From assembly GCA_007117785.1 (NCBI GenBank), contig SKFV01000203.1, positions 1-8,317 of the forward strand: a stretch of 8,317 nt of DNA, in the 5' to 3' direction. The position numbers and the translations under genes were made by a program. Positions 1 through 6,446 of the stretch are shown in pieces (position 1 is the first letter of the stretch; every line of letters starts with the position of its first letter). This DNA comes from Pseudomonas sp. GTDB lineage: Bacteria > Pseudomonadota > Gammaproteobacteria > Pseudomonadales > Pseudomonadaceae. The notes beneath the pieces are model-generated. The model was not told the DNA's origin, made no database searches, and was given only the letters and a program-made list of their open reading frames with translations.

Positions 1-261
1 CAGCGCGGCCGCTTCGATATTGGCTCCGGCAAAGGGTTCTACGCGGTAGAAGCTGGTTTCGTCGGGATACACCATGCCCTCGTCATCCATCAGGATGGGA
101 GTGGCGGCAATTTCCAGCAGCGCATCGGTCGCTGAATTGAAGCCGCCGGTTTCCACATCGACCACCACAGGCAAAAAGCCACGAAAACGGTAGGCCATCG
201 GTGGCTTGGGCTTGCCGGGCTCGTGAGCGGTTGGCTCAGCTTCAAAATCAAACTCGGTCAC
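1..261 (-). CDS. rnt: Ribonuclease T, N-terminal part (runs off the window)
   Basis: RNase T is a DEDDh-family 3'-5' exoribonuclease that trims the 3' ends of tRNA, 5S rRNA and other stable RNAs in the cytoplasm, acting as a homodimer. The 87 visible residues contain the ExoI motif VVVDVETGGFN, with the metal-binding Asp35 and Glu37, followed by SATDALLEIAAT, which is typical of the gamma-proteobacterial enzyme. The remaining acidic residues and the catalytic His lie beyond the window edge. I chose the GTG start at 261 because GAGG sits seven nucleotides upstream (269-272). The later in-frame ATG at 198 would also give a plausible protein, since the first 21 residues are a variable, acidic/proline-rich extension. 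The gene begins 20 nt after the pyrC stop on the same strand, so the two are probably co-transcribed. Family assignment is secure; the exact start is less so. Confidence 0.93.
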   Translation of the reverse strand, partial: MTEFDFEAEPTAHEPGKPKPPMAYRFRGFLPVVVDVETGGFNSATDALLEIAATPILMDDEGMVYPDETSFYRVEPFAGANIEAAAL

Positions 262-281
262 AGATATTCCTCAAACAGGGC

Positions 282-1322
282 TCAGGCTGGCAGAACACGC
301 CAATGAACGGATTCGCCAGCGCGCAAGGGCACTACATTTTGCTCACCCAGTGGCAAGCTGTCCGGCACCATCCAGGCATCACGCACCAGGGTTATCTGCT
401 CGCGATTGCGCGGTAACTTGTAGAAGTCCGGGCCGTGGAAGCTGGCAAAGCCTTCCAGCTTGTCCAATGCGCCCAGCTCATCAAAGACTTCGGCATACAG
501 CTCGATCGCCGCGTGGGCGGTGTAGCAACCGGCGCAGCCGCAGGCCGCTTCCTTGGCATGGCGGGCATGGGGCGCAGAATCGGTACCGAGGAAAAACTTG
601 CTTGACCCGGAGGCCACCGCATCACACAGCGCCTGCTGATGACGCTGACGCTTGAGAATCGGCAGGCAGTAGTAATGCGGACGGATACCACCAACCAGCA
701 TATGGTTGCGGTTGAACAGCAAGTGATGGGCAGTAATGGTCGCCGCCACACGATCAGGCGCCTGGCGCACAAAATCGACCGCATCGGCGGTGGTGATGTG
801 CTCGAACACCACGCGCAAGGTTGGATAGCGCTCGACTACCTGCACCAGGTGGCGGTCGATAAAGACTTTTTCCCGGTCAAATATATCCACATCGCCGTGC
901 GTGACTTCACCATGCACCAGCAGGGGCATATCCACCTCGGTCATGGCTTCCAGCGCCGGCTGGATCTTGTCCAGCGAAGTAACCCCGGACTGGGAGTTGG
1001 TGGTGGCACCGGCGGGGTAGAGTTTGGCTGCAACCGCCTGACCTTGCTGCTTGGCCTGTCGAATGATCTCCGGCGTGGTCTGGTCGGTCAGATACAGCAC
1101 CATCAAGGGATCAAAGTCTGAAGCCTGTGGGCGCGCGGCCAGAATGCGCGCCTTGTAGGCATCCGCTTCAGCTCCGTCACGTACCGGTGGCACCAGGTTG
1201 GGCATGATAATAGCGCGAGAAAAGACCCGGGCTACATCGCGCACGGTATGCGGTAACAGCTCACCGTCACGCAAGTGAATGTGCCAGTCATCCGGGCGGG
1301 TCAGAGTAATGCGGTCAGTCAT
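282..1322 (-). CDS. pyrC: Dihydroorotase, PyrC (class II, homodimeric type)
   Basis: Dihydroorotase catalyses the reversible cyclisation of N-carbamoyl-L-aspartate to L-dihydroorotate, the third step of de novo pyrimidine synthesis, in the cytoplasm. The 346-residue protein matches the usual length of the E. coli-type enzyme. The visible binuclear zinc ligands are His14 and His16 (HIHLRD), the lysine that is carboxylated in the family (Lys100 in AAKLYPAG), His137 (LLVHGE), His175 (FEHITT) and Asp248 (GTDSAPH). The substrate-loop segment KEAACGCAGCYTAH also fits. The ATG start is firm: an in-frame TAA lies 18 nt upstream and the conserved N-terminus begins at once. No good Shine-Dalgarno sequence is visible; the preceding bases are a C-rich run. 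It leads rnt in a probable two-gene operon and is divergent from motY. Confidence 0.97.
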   Translation of the reverse strand: MTDRITLTRPDDWHIHLRDGELLPHTVRDVARVFSRAIIMPNLVPPVRDGAEADAYKARILAARPQASDFDPLMVLYLTDQTTPEIIRQAKQQGQAVAAKLYPAGATTNSQSGVTSLDKIQPALEAMTEVDMPLLVHGEVTHGDVDIFDREKVFIDRHLVQVVERYPTLRVVFEHITTADAVDFVRQAPDRVAATITAHHLLFNRNHMLVGGIRPHYYCLPILKRQRHQQALCDAVASGSSKFFLGTDSAPHARHAKEAACGCAGCYTAHAAIELYAEVFDELGALDKLEGFASFHGPDFYKLPRNREQITLVRDAWMVPDSLPLGEQNVVPLRAGESVHWRVLPA

Positions 1323-1410
1323 GGGGTGGGTCCGAGCGGTTTAACTGGCACCTATGCTACCGGAAAAGACCGGGCTTTGACATGCGCGCCCAGCCAATGG
1401 CCATACGAGC

Positions 1411-1437
1411 TAAAGTTTTCCACCGACAGGCCGATGC
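1411..1437 (+). promoter_or_regulatory. Sigma-28 (FliA) flagellar promoter for motY
   Basis: TAAAGTTT (1411-1418), an 11-nt spacer and GCCGATGC (1430-1437) match the enterobacterial/Pseudomonas sigma-28 consensus TAAAGTTT-N11-GCCGATAA at all eight -35 positions and six of eight -10 positions, with the exact spacer. It points at motY, with the -10 ending 57 nt before the GTG start. Placement before a flagellar motor gene in the 172-bp pyrC/motY gap makes chance unlikely. Promoter activity is inferred from sequence only. Confidence 0.88.
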
Positions 1438-1483
1438 ATTTCTGTAAGCCGGCATTGCTCCCTTGTCGGCGCTATTCATCCGT

Positions 1484-1487
1484 GGAG
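1484..1487 (+). promoter_or_regulatory. Ribosome binding site fixing the motY GTG start
   Basis: GGAG lies seven nucleotides before the GTG at 1495. It supports this unusual start codon, from which a clean signal peptide begins (MKRWFVLFICSLALPAQA). Confidence 0.7.
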
Positions 1488-1494
1488 TAGCTCG

Positions 1495-2343
1495 GTGAAG
1501 AGATGGTTTGTCCTGTTCATTTGTAGCCTGGCCTTGCCCGCTCAGGCATTGACGTTCCAGACTCGCATGGAAGATGTGCAATGGTCGGTGGAAGGGGACC
1601 AGTTCGCTTGTCGTCTGGCGCAAACTGTCAGCGGTTACGGTGAAGCCGTTTTTATCCGCCGTGCTGGCGAACGCCCGGTGTTCGAGCTGAATGCCTGGAG
1701 TAATTTACTGCGTCCGGGTCGGGTACACGTCTACAATCAGCCACCACAGTGGCGTCCGGACGTGCGCAATCAGTCACTGGGGCATGCGCAGACCGTCGAC
1801 AACGAGCCGGTGTTGCGCTTGCCGCATCAGCAGGCCGGACAGATGCTCGCCGGACTTGCGCAGGGTATGCAGCCGACCATCCTGGGTGACAGCTGGGCCA
1901 ATGCCACACAACCTCTTCAGGTCGTGGTGTCCAATGTTGGCTATGGCGCCGCCTGGAATGAATTTCAGGCATGCATTACTGGTTTGCTGCCGATGAATTT
2001 CGATCAGGCATCGAACACAACCATCAGCTTTGCCACCGGTGGTGCCAACCTGACCAGTGAGGCGCGCACTGTGCTGGATACAGTACTGGTCTATCTGCTG
2101 GCTGATGAAGACATCAGCCGCATTCAGCTCGATGGCCACTCCGACAACGTCGGCAACCGCCTGGACAATCGTGAGCTGTCGCGTCAGCGGGTACTGTCCG
2201 TGCGAGACTACCTGGTTGAACGCGGCATCAATGATGACCTCTTCAGCCTGCGTTTCCATGGTGAGCGTTATCCGGTTGCCAGTAATCAGACCGCCCAGGG
2301 GCGGGCAGCCAACCGCCGGGTTACCCTGCAGCTGGAAAAGTAG
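1495..2343 (+). CDS. motY: Flagellar motor protein MotY (periplasmic T-ring, OmpA-like)
   Basis: MotY forms part of the periplasmic T ring around the flagellar basal body and helps anchor stator units to peptidoglycan, as known in Vibrio and in Pseudomonas. The 282-residue product begins with a signal peptide of about 18 residues ending in AQA. The N-terminal MotY domain (about 19-165) carries two cysteines, Cys39 and Cys160, placed like the disulfide pair of Vibrio MotY. An OmpA/MotB-type peptidoglycan-binding domain follows (about 170-282), with LDGHSDNVG (212-220), a helix containing ELSRQRVLSVRDYL, and the closing GRAANRRV. There is no lipobox after the signal peptide. The GTG start is backed by GGAG and by an upstream sigma-28 promoter, which ties expression to the flagellar cascade even though the neighbours are metabolic genes. 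A generic OmpA-family protein is the alternative, but the cysteines and promoter favour MotY. Confidence 0.92.
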   Translation: MKRWFVLFICSLALPAQALTFQTRMEDVQWSVEGDQFACRLAQTVSGYGEAVFIRRAGERPVFELNAWSNLLRPGRVHVYNQPPQWRPDVRNQSLGHAQTVDNEPVLRLPHQQAGQMLAGLAQGMQPTILGDSWANATQPLQVVVSNVGYGAAWNEFQACITGLLPMNFDQASNTTISFATGGANLTSEARTVLDTVLVYLLADEDISRIQLDGHSDNVGNRLDNRELSRQRVLSVRDYLVERGINDDLFSLRFHGERYPVASNQTAQGRAANRRVTLQLEK

Positions 2344-2350
2344 TTCCCCT

Positions 2351-2378
2351 GTGAATCTTGCGTTTTCAAGGCTAGAAT
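2351..2378 (+). promoter_or_regulatory. Candidate sigma-70 promoter for argG
   Basis: TAGAAT (2373-2378) matches the -10 consensus at five of six positions. A weak -35, GTGAAT (2351-2356, three of six), sits 16 nt upstream. It lies in the 95-bp motY-argG gap, about 60 nt before the argG start, and would give argG housekeeping expression independent of the flagellar promoter. No ARG-box operator was recognised. Confidence 0.45.
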
Positions 2379-2438
2379 ACCGCCTTTGATCACTGGTCAT
2401 CGGCTGGCCAGGACTACGATTCATCAAGGGAGCGCGCA

Positions 2439-3656
2439 ATGTCAGATGTCAATAAAGTCGTCCTCGCCTACTCGGGCGGTCTGGATACCTCGGTCATTCT
2501 TAAGTGGCTGGAAGACACCTACGGCTGTGAAGTGGTCACTTTTACCGCTGATCTGGGTCAGGGCGAGGAGCTGGATCCGGCACGCAGCAAGGCAGAAGCC
2601 ATGGGCGTGAAGGAAATTTACATCGAAGATTTGCGTGAAGAGTTCGTCCGCGATTTCGTGTTCCCGATGTTCCGTGCCAATACCGTCTATGAAGGCGAGT
2701 ACCTGCTGGGTACCTCGATTGCGCGCCCGCTGATTGCCAAGCGCCTGATTGAAATTGCCAATGAAACCGGCGCTGATGCCATCTCCCACGGAGCCACCGG
2801 CAAAGGTAACGACCAGGTGCGTTTCGAGCTGGGCGCCTATGCGCTCAAGCCAGGGGTCAAAGTGATTGCACCCTGGCGTGAGTGGGATTTGCTCTCGCGT
2901 GAGAAGCTGATGGATTATGCCGAGAAGCACAATATTCCGATTGAGCGTCACGGCAAGAAGAAGTCGCCTTATTCAATGGATGCCAACCTGCTGCACATCT
3001 CGTACGAGGGCGGCGTGCTGGAAGACACCTGGGCCGAGCATGAAGAAGACATGTGGCGTTGGAGTGTGTCTCCTGAAACGGCACCCGACCAGCCGACCTA
3101 CATCGAACTGACCTACCGCCAGGGCGATATCGTCGCTATTGATGACCAGCAAATGAGCCCGGCGACAGTGCTCGCTGAGCTCAATCGCATCGGTGGTGCC
3201 AACGGTATCGGTCGACTGGACATCGTCGAGAACCGTTTTGTCGGCATGAAGTCCCGTGGCTGCTACGAAACCCCCGGCGGTACCATCATGCTGAAGGCCC
3301 ACCGTGCCATTGAGTCGATTACTCTGGACCGTGAAGTCGCCCACCTGAAAGACGAATTGATGCCGCGCTATGCCGAGATCATCTACAACGGCTTCTGGTG
3401 GAGCCCTGAACGGGTCATGCTGCAGCAGATGATTGATGCGTCACAGGCCAATGTTAATGGTGTGGTTCGCCTGAAACTCTACAAGGGCAACGTTATCGTG
3501 GTGGGTCGCAAATCTGACGATTCTCTGTTTGATGCGGCCATTGCCACCTTTGAAGACGATGCTGGCGCCTATGATCAGGCTGATGCAGCGGGCTTTATCA
3601 AACTGAATGCCCTGCGGATGCGGATTGCTGCCAGCAAGGGTCGCAAACTGCTGTAA
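2439..3656 (+). CDS. argG: Argininosuccinate synthase (type 1)
   Basis: This enzyme condenses citrulline and aspartate with ATP to give argininosuccinate, AMP and pyrophosphate, the penultimate step of arginine biosynthesis, as a cytoplasmic homotetramer. The 405 residues match the type-1 subfamily, which is shorter than the ~447-residue E. coli enzyme. The ATP-pyrophosphatase loop YSGGLDTS is at residues 11-18, and the second family signature GATGKGNDQVRFE is at 118-130, within the nucleotide and citrulline/aspartate site. Further conserved stretches include KKKSPYSMDANL and GRLDIVENRFVGMKSRGCYETPG in overlapping blocks. The ATG is preceded by GGGAG (2428-2432) with a six-nucleotide spacer. 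The frame is intact with no disruption. A probable own promoter lies upstream, and a long hairpin follows the stop codon. Confidence 0.98.
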   Translation: MSDVNKVVLAYSGGLDTSVILKWLEDTYGCEVVTFTADLGQGEELDPARSKAEAMGVKEIYIEDLREEFVRDFVFPMFRANTVYEGEYLLGTSIARPLIAKRLIEIANETGADAISHGATGKGNDQVRFELGAYALKPGVKVIAPWREWDLLSREKLMDYAEKHNIPIERHGKKKSPYSMDANLLHISYEGGVLEDTWAEHEEDMWRWSVSPETAPDQPTYIELTYRQGDIVAIDDQQMSPATVLAELNRIGGANGIGRLDIVENRFVGMKSRGCYETPGGTIMLKAHRAIESITLDREVAHLKDELMPRYAEIIYNGFWWSPERVMLQQMIDASQANVNGVVRLKLYKGNVIVVGRKSDDSLFDAAIATFEDDAGAYDQADAAGFIKLNALRMRIAASKGRKLL

Positions 3657-3659
3657 AGC

Positions 3660-3726
3660 ATCTTTTAGTGGCAAGCCACTAGCGACAAGCCCCCCGCTTG
3701 CCGCCTGTAGCTTGCCGCTGGAAGAT
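3660..3726 (+). repeat. Long imperfect inverted repeat (CAAGC/GCTTG type) between argG and gloA
   Basis: The arms are 3660-3690 and 3696-3726 around a five-C loop (3691-3695). Of 31 paired positions, by hand count, 24 are Watson-Crick, three are G:T wobbles and four are mismatches. Each arm contains CAAGC or GCTTG twice, so the element is made of degenerate short units. I recall similar CAAGC-rich intergenic palindromes in several Pseudomonas genomes, but cannot confirm a family here. It starts four nucleotides after the argG stop codon and ends eight before the gloA ribosome binding site. No T-tract follows, so it is not a standard intrinsic terminator. It could protect the argG 3' end, attenuate transcription into gloA, or be a REP-like repeat. 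Confidence 0.8.
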
Positions 3727-3742
3727 ATGGCCGGGAGGTTTT

Positions 3743-4129
3743 ATGCGTATTTTGCACACCATGCTGCGTGTCGGTGATCTGGAAAAATCCATCGCTTTCT
3801 ATACCGAAGTGCTGGGTATGACACTGCTGCGACGCAAGGATTACCCTGAAGGCCGCTTTACCCTGGCCTTTGTCGGTTATGGCAATGAGGCTGAACATGC
3901 GGTGTTGGAGCTGACCCATAACTGGGACACGGATCATTATGACCTAGGCAACGGCTACGGGCATATTGCCATTGAAGTGCTGGACGTCTATAAAGCTTGT
4001 GAGCAGATTCGATCGGCCGGCGGCAAGATAACCCGCGAGGCCGGGCCGATGAAGCACGGCCAGCGGATTCTGACTTTCGTGGAAGACACTGAGGGGTACA
4101 TGATAGAGCTGCTCACAGCACGACCTTGA
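3743..4129 (+). CDS. gloA: Lactoylglutathione lyase (glyoxalase I, nickel type)
   Basis: Glyoxalase I isomerises the hemithioacetal of methylglyoxal and glutathione to S-lactoylglutathione, the first step of methylglyoxal detoxification, in the cytoplasm. The 128-residue protein fits the short E. coli-type class, active with Ni2+ or Co2+. All four metal ligands are present at the E. coli positions: His5 (RILHTMLRV), Glu56 (VLELTHNW), His74 (GYGHIAI) and Glu122 (YMIELL). The protein is a pair of beta-alpha-beta-beta-beta vicinal-oxygen-chelate repeats and works as a dimer. I chose the ATG at 3743 because GGAGG lies at 3734-3738, four nucleotides before it. An in-frame TTG at 3698 falls inside the long hairpin and would add 15 residues with no counterpart in the family. 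The next gene follows after 22 nt. Confidence 0.96.
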   Translation: MRILHTMLRVGDLEKSIAFYTEVLGMTLLRRKDYPEGRFTLAFVGYGNEAEHAVLELTHNWDTDHYDLGNGYGHIAIEVLDVYKACEQIRSAGGKITREAGPMKHGQRILTFVEDTEGYMIELLTARP

Positions 4130-4151
4130 GTGGCATCACCGAGGCCTGGGC

Positions 4152-5018
4152 ATGAGTCCACTGTTATTGCCAGCACTGCTTGTCGTGTTGCTCGCCTTGC
4201 TCTGGCAATACAGTCGAGTGCGTCGACAGCGCGCAATCTGGCGTGAGCGTGAGCGGGCGTTGGAGCAGATCCTGCTCTTGCGCACGCTGCTGGAAGAAAT
4301 GCAGCGCCACCGTGGCCTGATGTTTGGTCTTATGTCAGGTCAGCAGAGTCTGGCCAATCAGCGCTGGACTATCTATCAACAGGTCTGTCAATTATTGAAG
4401 CGAGCGCTCACGCATGAGTCCTCGTTGTTCTGGTACGCCTCCTGGCACCATATGCAAAGTCTCTGGGAAGATATTGAGGTTGAGCATGAACTGGCGACAC
4501 CAGAGCATGTGCTGACCTTACATAACCGTCTGATAGCCCATCTGCTGGATACTATTACCGGCATTGCTGACCGCTATGACCTGGTGCGCTTTGGCCAACT
4601 GGCCGCCAATGGTGACGGCCATTGGTTCGAGTTGCTGCAGAATACTGAATTGCTGGGTCGCGCGCGGGCGATAGGAACCGGCATTGCGGCCCGGCGGCAG
4701 AACACTGCCATGCAGCGGGAAGAGCTGCTGCGTCTGGGGCGGCGAATACGTGAGGAGGCTTATCTGGTGTTGGCACGTATGCACGCCGAGCCAGCCTTGC
4801 GCCAGGCCGTAGCCAGCGCCGTGCGGGAGGCCGAAGAAGCGCTGGACCGCTTTCTGACACATATTGATAACCTGCTGCAGGGCGATACACGCCAGCATTC
4901 GATGGACTTTTTCACTATCGCCACACAGGCTATCAGCGCGCAGTATGCGCTGGCCGATATGTTACTTGAACGCATGCTGCAGAACAGATCAGGCCGGATT
5001 GATGCCACGAATGCGTGA
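4152..5018 (+). CDS. Membrane-anchored helical protein with NIT (nitrate/nitrite sensing)-like domain, no output domain
   Basis: The product is 288 residues. Residues 3-17 form one hydrophobic helix (SPLLLPALLVVLLALLWQY), followed at once by a strongly basic stretch (RVRRQRAIWRERER); by the positive-inside rule the rest should be cytoplasmic. The remainder looks all-helical. An early segment, LLEEMQRHRGLMFGLMSG (about 46-63), resembles the ERG-containing start of NIT domains, and a late one, MDFFTIATQAISAQYALADM (about 252-271), resembles their final helix. No histidine kinase, GGDEF, HAMP, methyl-accepting or DNA-binding domain follows, so it would be a sensor without an output module. The ATG has GAGG seven nucleotides upstream (4141-4144) and lies 22 nt after gloA, suggesting co-transcription. 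Its 3' end overlaps the convergent dGTPase-like gene by 30 bp. The gene is clearly real; the NIT assignment is by eye, and the ligand is unknown. Confidence 0.85.
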   Translation: MSPLLLPALLVVLLALLWQYSRVRRQRAIWRERERALEQILLLRTLLEEMQRHRGLMFGLMSGQQSLANQRWTIYQQVCQLLKRALTHESSLFWYASWHHMQSLWEDIEVEHELATPEHVLTLHNRLIAHLLDTITGIADRYDLVRFGQLAANGDGHWFELLQNTELLGRARAIGTGIAARRQNTAMQREELLRLGRRIREEAYLVLARMHAEPALRQAVASAVREAEEALDRFLTHIDNLLQGDTRQHSMDFFTIATQAISAQYALADMLLERMLQNRSGRIDATNA

Positions 5019-6317
5019 GGCCATATCGGCGGCATAGAGATCGGTCATGCCGGCAATAAAATCCACCACGCGCAGATAGCAGCGGTAGCGACCCCAGCTG
5101 TGTTGCGGTGCATTGTTGCCCATCAGATCGAGAATACGCCGATGCTTGAAGCTCAATGAGTGCCCGGTATGCAGTTCGTTGACAGCACCACAAAAGGCAT
5201 CCAGCAAGGTCTCCAGGGTGCTGTAGGCACCAATTTCATGCAGGGTCTTGCGCTTGTCCTGAAAAATACGTTCACGGGCCATCTGCTTGGCGGTGAGCAC
5301 GCAGTCGCGTGCGGCAGGGTGCATATGTTCAACCAGATCGCCCTGCAACTTGCCCGCCAGCAAAGCCGGTTGCTGGGTGATAAAGGCTTCGGCGGCGGCA
5401 TTGACCAGGTGTTCGATCGCCTTGCCGCGCAAGATCGCCAGTTTGCGCCGGGTCGAGTCGCTCGCGCCCAATTGCCGATAGGTTTCCGGCAAGTCATCGC
5501 CAACCAGCGCCAGTAGTGGCTGTTCGACCTCGTGGTAATCCAGCAGCTCCATTTCCAGGCCGTCTTCCAGGTCGATCAGCGCGTAGCAGATATCATCGGC
5601 AGCCTCGACCAGATAGACCAGCGGATGACGTGCCCAGCAGTGTTCTTCCTGCAGTGGCAAGCCGAGCTTTTCGGTAATCTGAACCAGTAGCGGGTATTCG
5701 GCCTGGTAACAGCCGAATTTGTGTTTCTTGTAGCCGGCGCTGTCGGCATGCCGTGCGGTCCAGGGATACTTGAGATAGGCACCCAGGGTAGCGTAAGTCA
5801 GGCGCATACCACCCTCGAACTGGTGGTATTCCAATTGGGTCAGCACACGAAAGCCCTGGGCATTGCCCTCGAAATTCATCAGGTCGGCACGCTCGGCCTC
5901 GCTCAGCGGGTCCAGCCAACCCTGGGCGGCGGCCTGCTTGAACCAGTGCCGAATGGCATCTTCACCAGAATGCCCATAGGGCGGGTTGCCGATGTCATGC
6001 GCCAGGCAGGCAGCCTGTACGATTACGCCGATATCCGCAGGCTGGCACCACTCAGGAAGCTCGTCACGCAATCTTTCAGCTACTCGCATACCCAGTGAAC
6101 GCCCCACGCAGCCGACTTCCAGGCTATGGGTCAGGCGCGTATGGATGTGATCGTTGCTGGAGACCGGATGCACCTGGGTTTTCTTGCCCAGGCGGCGAAA
6201 GGCGCCGGAAAAGATGACGCGATCATGGTCTTTATGAAAGGGCGTGCGGCCCAGTTCTTCGCTGCTGGCGACCGGTTTGCCCAGACGTTCGCGGCATAAC
6301 AAGGTTTCCCAATCCAT
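4989..6317 (-). CDS. dgt: dGTPase-like dNTP triphosphohydrolase (HD domain)
   Basis: Members of this family hydrolyse dNTPs, dGTP in E. coli Dgt, to the deoxynucleoside and inorganic triphosphate, and influence dNTP pools in the cytoplasm. The 442-residue protein has the HD metal site: His64 (LTHSLEVG), His107-Asp108 (CLAHDIGNPPYGHSGED) and Asp241 or Asp242 (VEAADDICYALIDLEDG). The N-terminal segment FHKDHDRVIFSGAFRRL and NFEGNAQGFR (148-157) are also typical. It resembles the ~443-residue Pseudomonas dGTPase-like protein more than the 505-residue E. coli Dgt, so the preferred substrate is uncertain and the symbol is by homology. The ATG has AGGGA (6323-6327 on this strand) five nucleotides upstream. 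It is divergent from the glutaredoxin-like gene and converges with the NIT-like gene, sharing 30 bp with its end. Confidence 0.94.
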   Translation of the reverse strand: MDWETLLCRERLGKPVASSEELGRTPFHKDHDRVIFSGAFRRLGKKTQVHPVSSNDHIHTRLTHSLEVGCVGRSLGMRVAERLRDELPEWCQPADIGVIVQAACLAHDIGNPPYGHSGEDAIRHWFKQAAAQGWLDPLSEAERADLMNFEGNAQGFRVLTQLEYHQFEGGMRLTYATLGAYLKYPWTARHADSAGYKKHKFGCYQAEYPLLVQITEKLGLPLQEEHCWARHPLVYLVEAADDICYALIDLEDGLEMELLDYHEVEQPLLALVGDDLPETYRQLGASDSTRRKLAILRGKAIEHLVNAAAEAFITQQPALLAGKLQGDLVEHMHPAARDCVLTAKQMARERIFQDKRKTLHEIGAYSTLETLLDAFCGAVNELHTGHSLSFKHRRILDLMGNNAPQHSWGRYRCYLRVVDFIAGMTDLYAADMASRIRGINPA

Positions 6318-6349
6318 CGTGTTCCCTGATTGTTGCGGTTATGTCAGCG

Positions 6350-6378
6350 AGTATGTGGCATGCACGCCAGTGCCGCAA
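6350..6378 (-). promoter_or_regulatory. Candidate sigma-70 promoter for the dGTPase-like gene
   Basis: Read on the minus strand, TTGCGG (6378-6373) and CATACT (6355-6350) are separated by 17 nt. They match the -35 at three of six and the -10 at four of six positions. The -10 lies about 32 nt before the start codon, in the 129-bp divergent gap. This is a modest match. Confidence 0.3.
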
Positions 6379-6404
6379 TCATGGCGGTAAGTCGCGGCAG
6401 CAGA

Positions 6405-6413
6405 TGGTAAAAT
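6405..6413 (+). promoter_or_regulatory. Candidate extended -10 promoter for the glutaredoxin-like/ycgN operon
   Basis: TGGTAAAAT fits the extended -10 pattern TGnTATAAT with one mismatch in the hexamer. It lies 33 nt before the ATG at 6447 in the divergent gap. No good -35 is visible, which is usual for extended -10 promoters. It is the most A/T-rich spot in this gap. Confidence 0.45.
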
Positions 6414-6446
6414 ACTGGCAAAGACCATTTCTGCGAGTATGCCGCC

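Noticed and set aside
639..1121. 160-codon open frame antisense to pyrC
   Set aside because: It lies wholly within pyrC, which is intact with all catalytic residues. Its translation has no recognisable domain and looks like a codon-bias shadow.
1354..1382. TAGCAT on the minus strand as a -10 for pyrC
   Set aside because: It matches only four of six positions and the hexamer 17 nt upstream (TGTCAA) is a poor -35, so it was not listed as a feature.
1377..1405. Perfect TTGACA on the plus strand as a sigma-70 promoter for motY
   Set aside because: No acceptable -10 hexamer lies 16-19 nt downstream; the best candidates have few matches. The nearby sigma-28 site is far stronger.
2357..2370. Small CTTG-loop-CAAG hairpin after motY as a terminator
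   Set aside because: A four-base-pair stem without a T-tract is too weak, and it overlaps the likely argG promoter.
1774..2439. 221-codon open frame antisense to motY
   Set aside because: It begins at a TTG, covers the conserved OmpA domain in reverse and has no recognisable domain. The opposing motY has a signal peptide, promoter and full motifs.
3698..3742. Upstream TTG start for gloA
   Set aside because: It sits inside the long hairpin and adds 15 residues not found in glyoxalase I. The ATG at 3743 has GGAGG upstream and matches the E. coli N-terminus.
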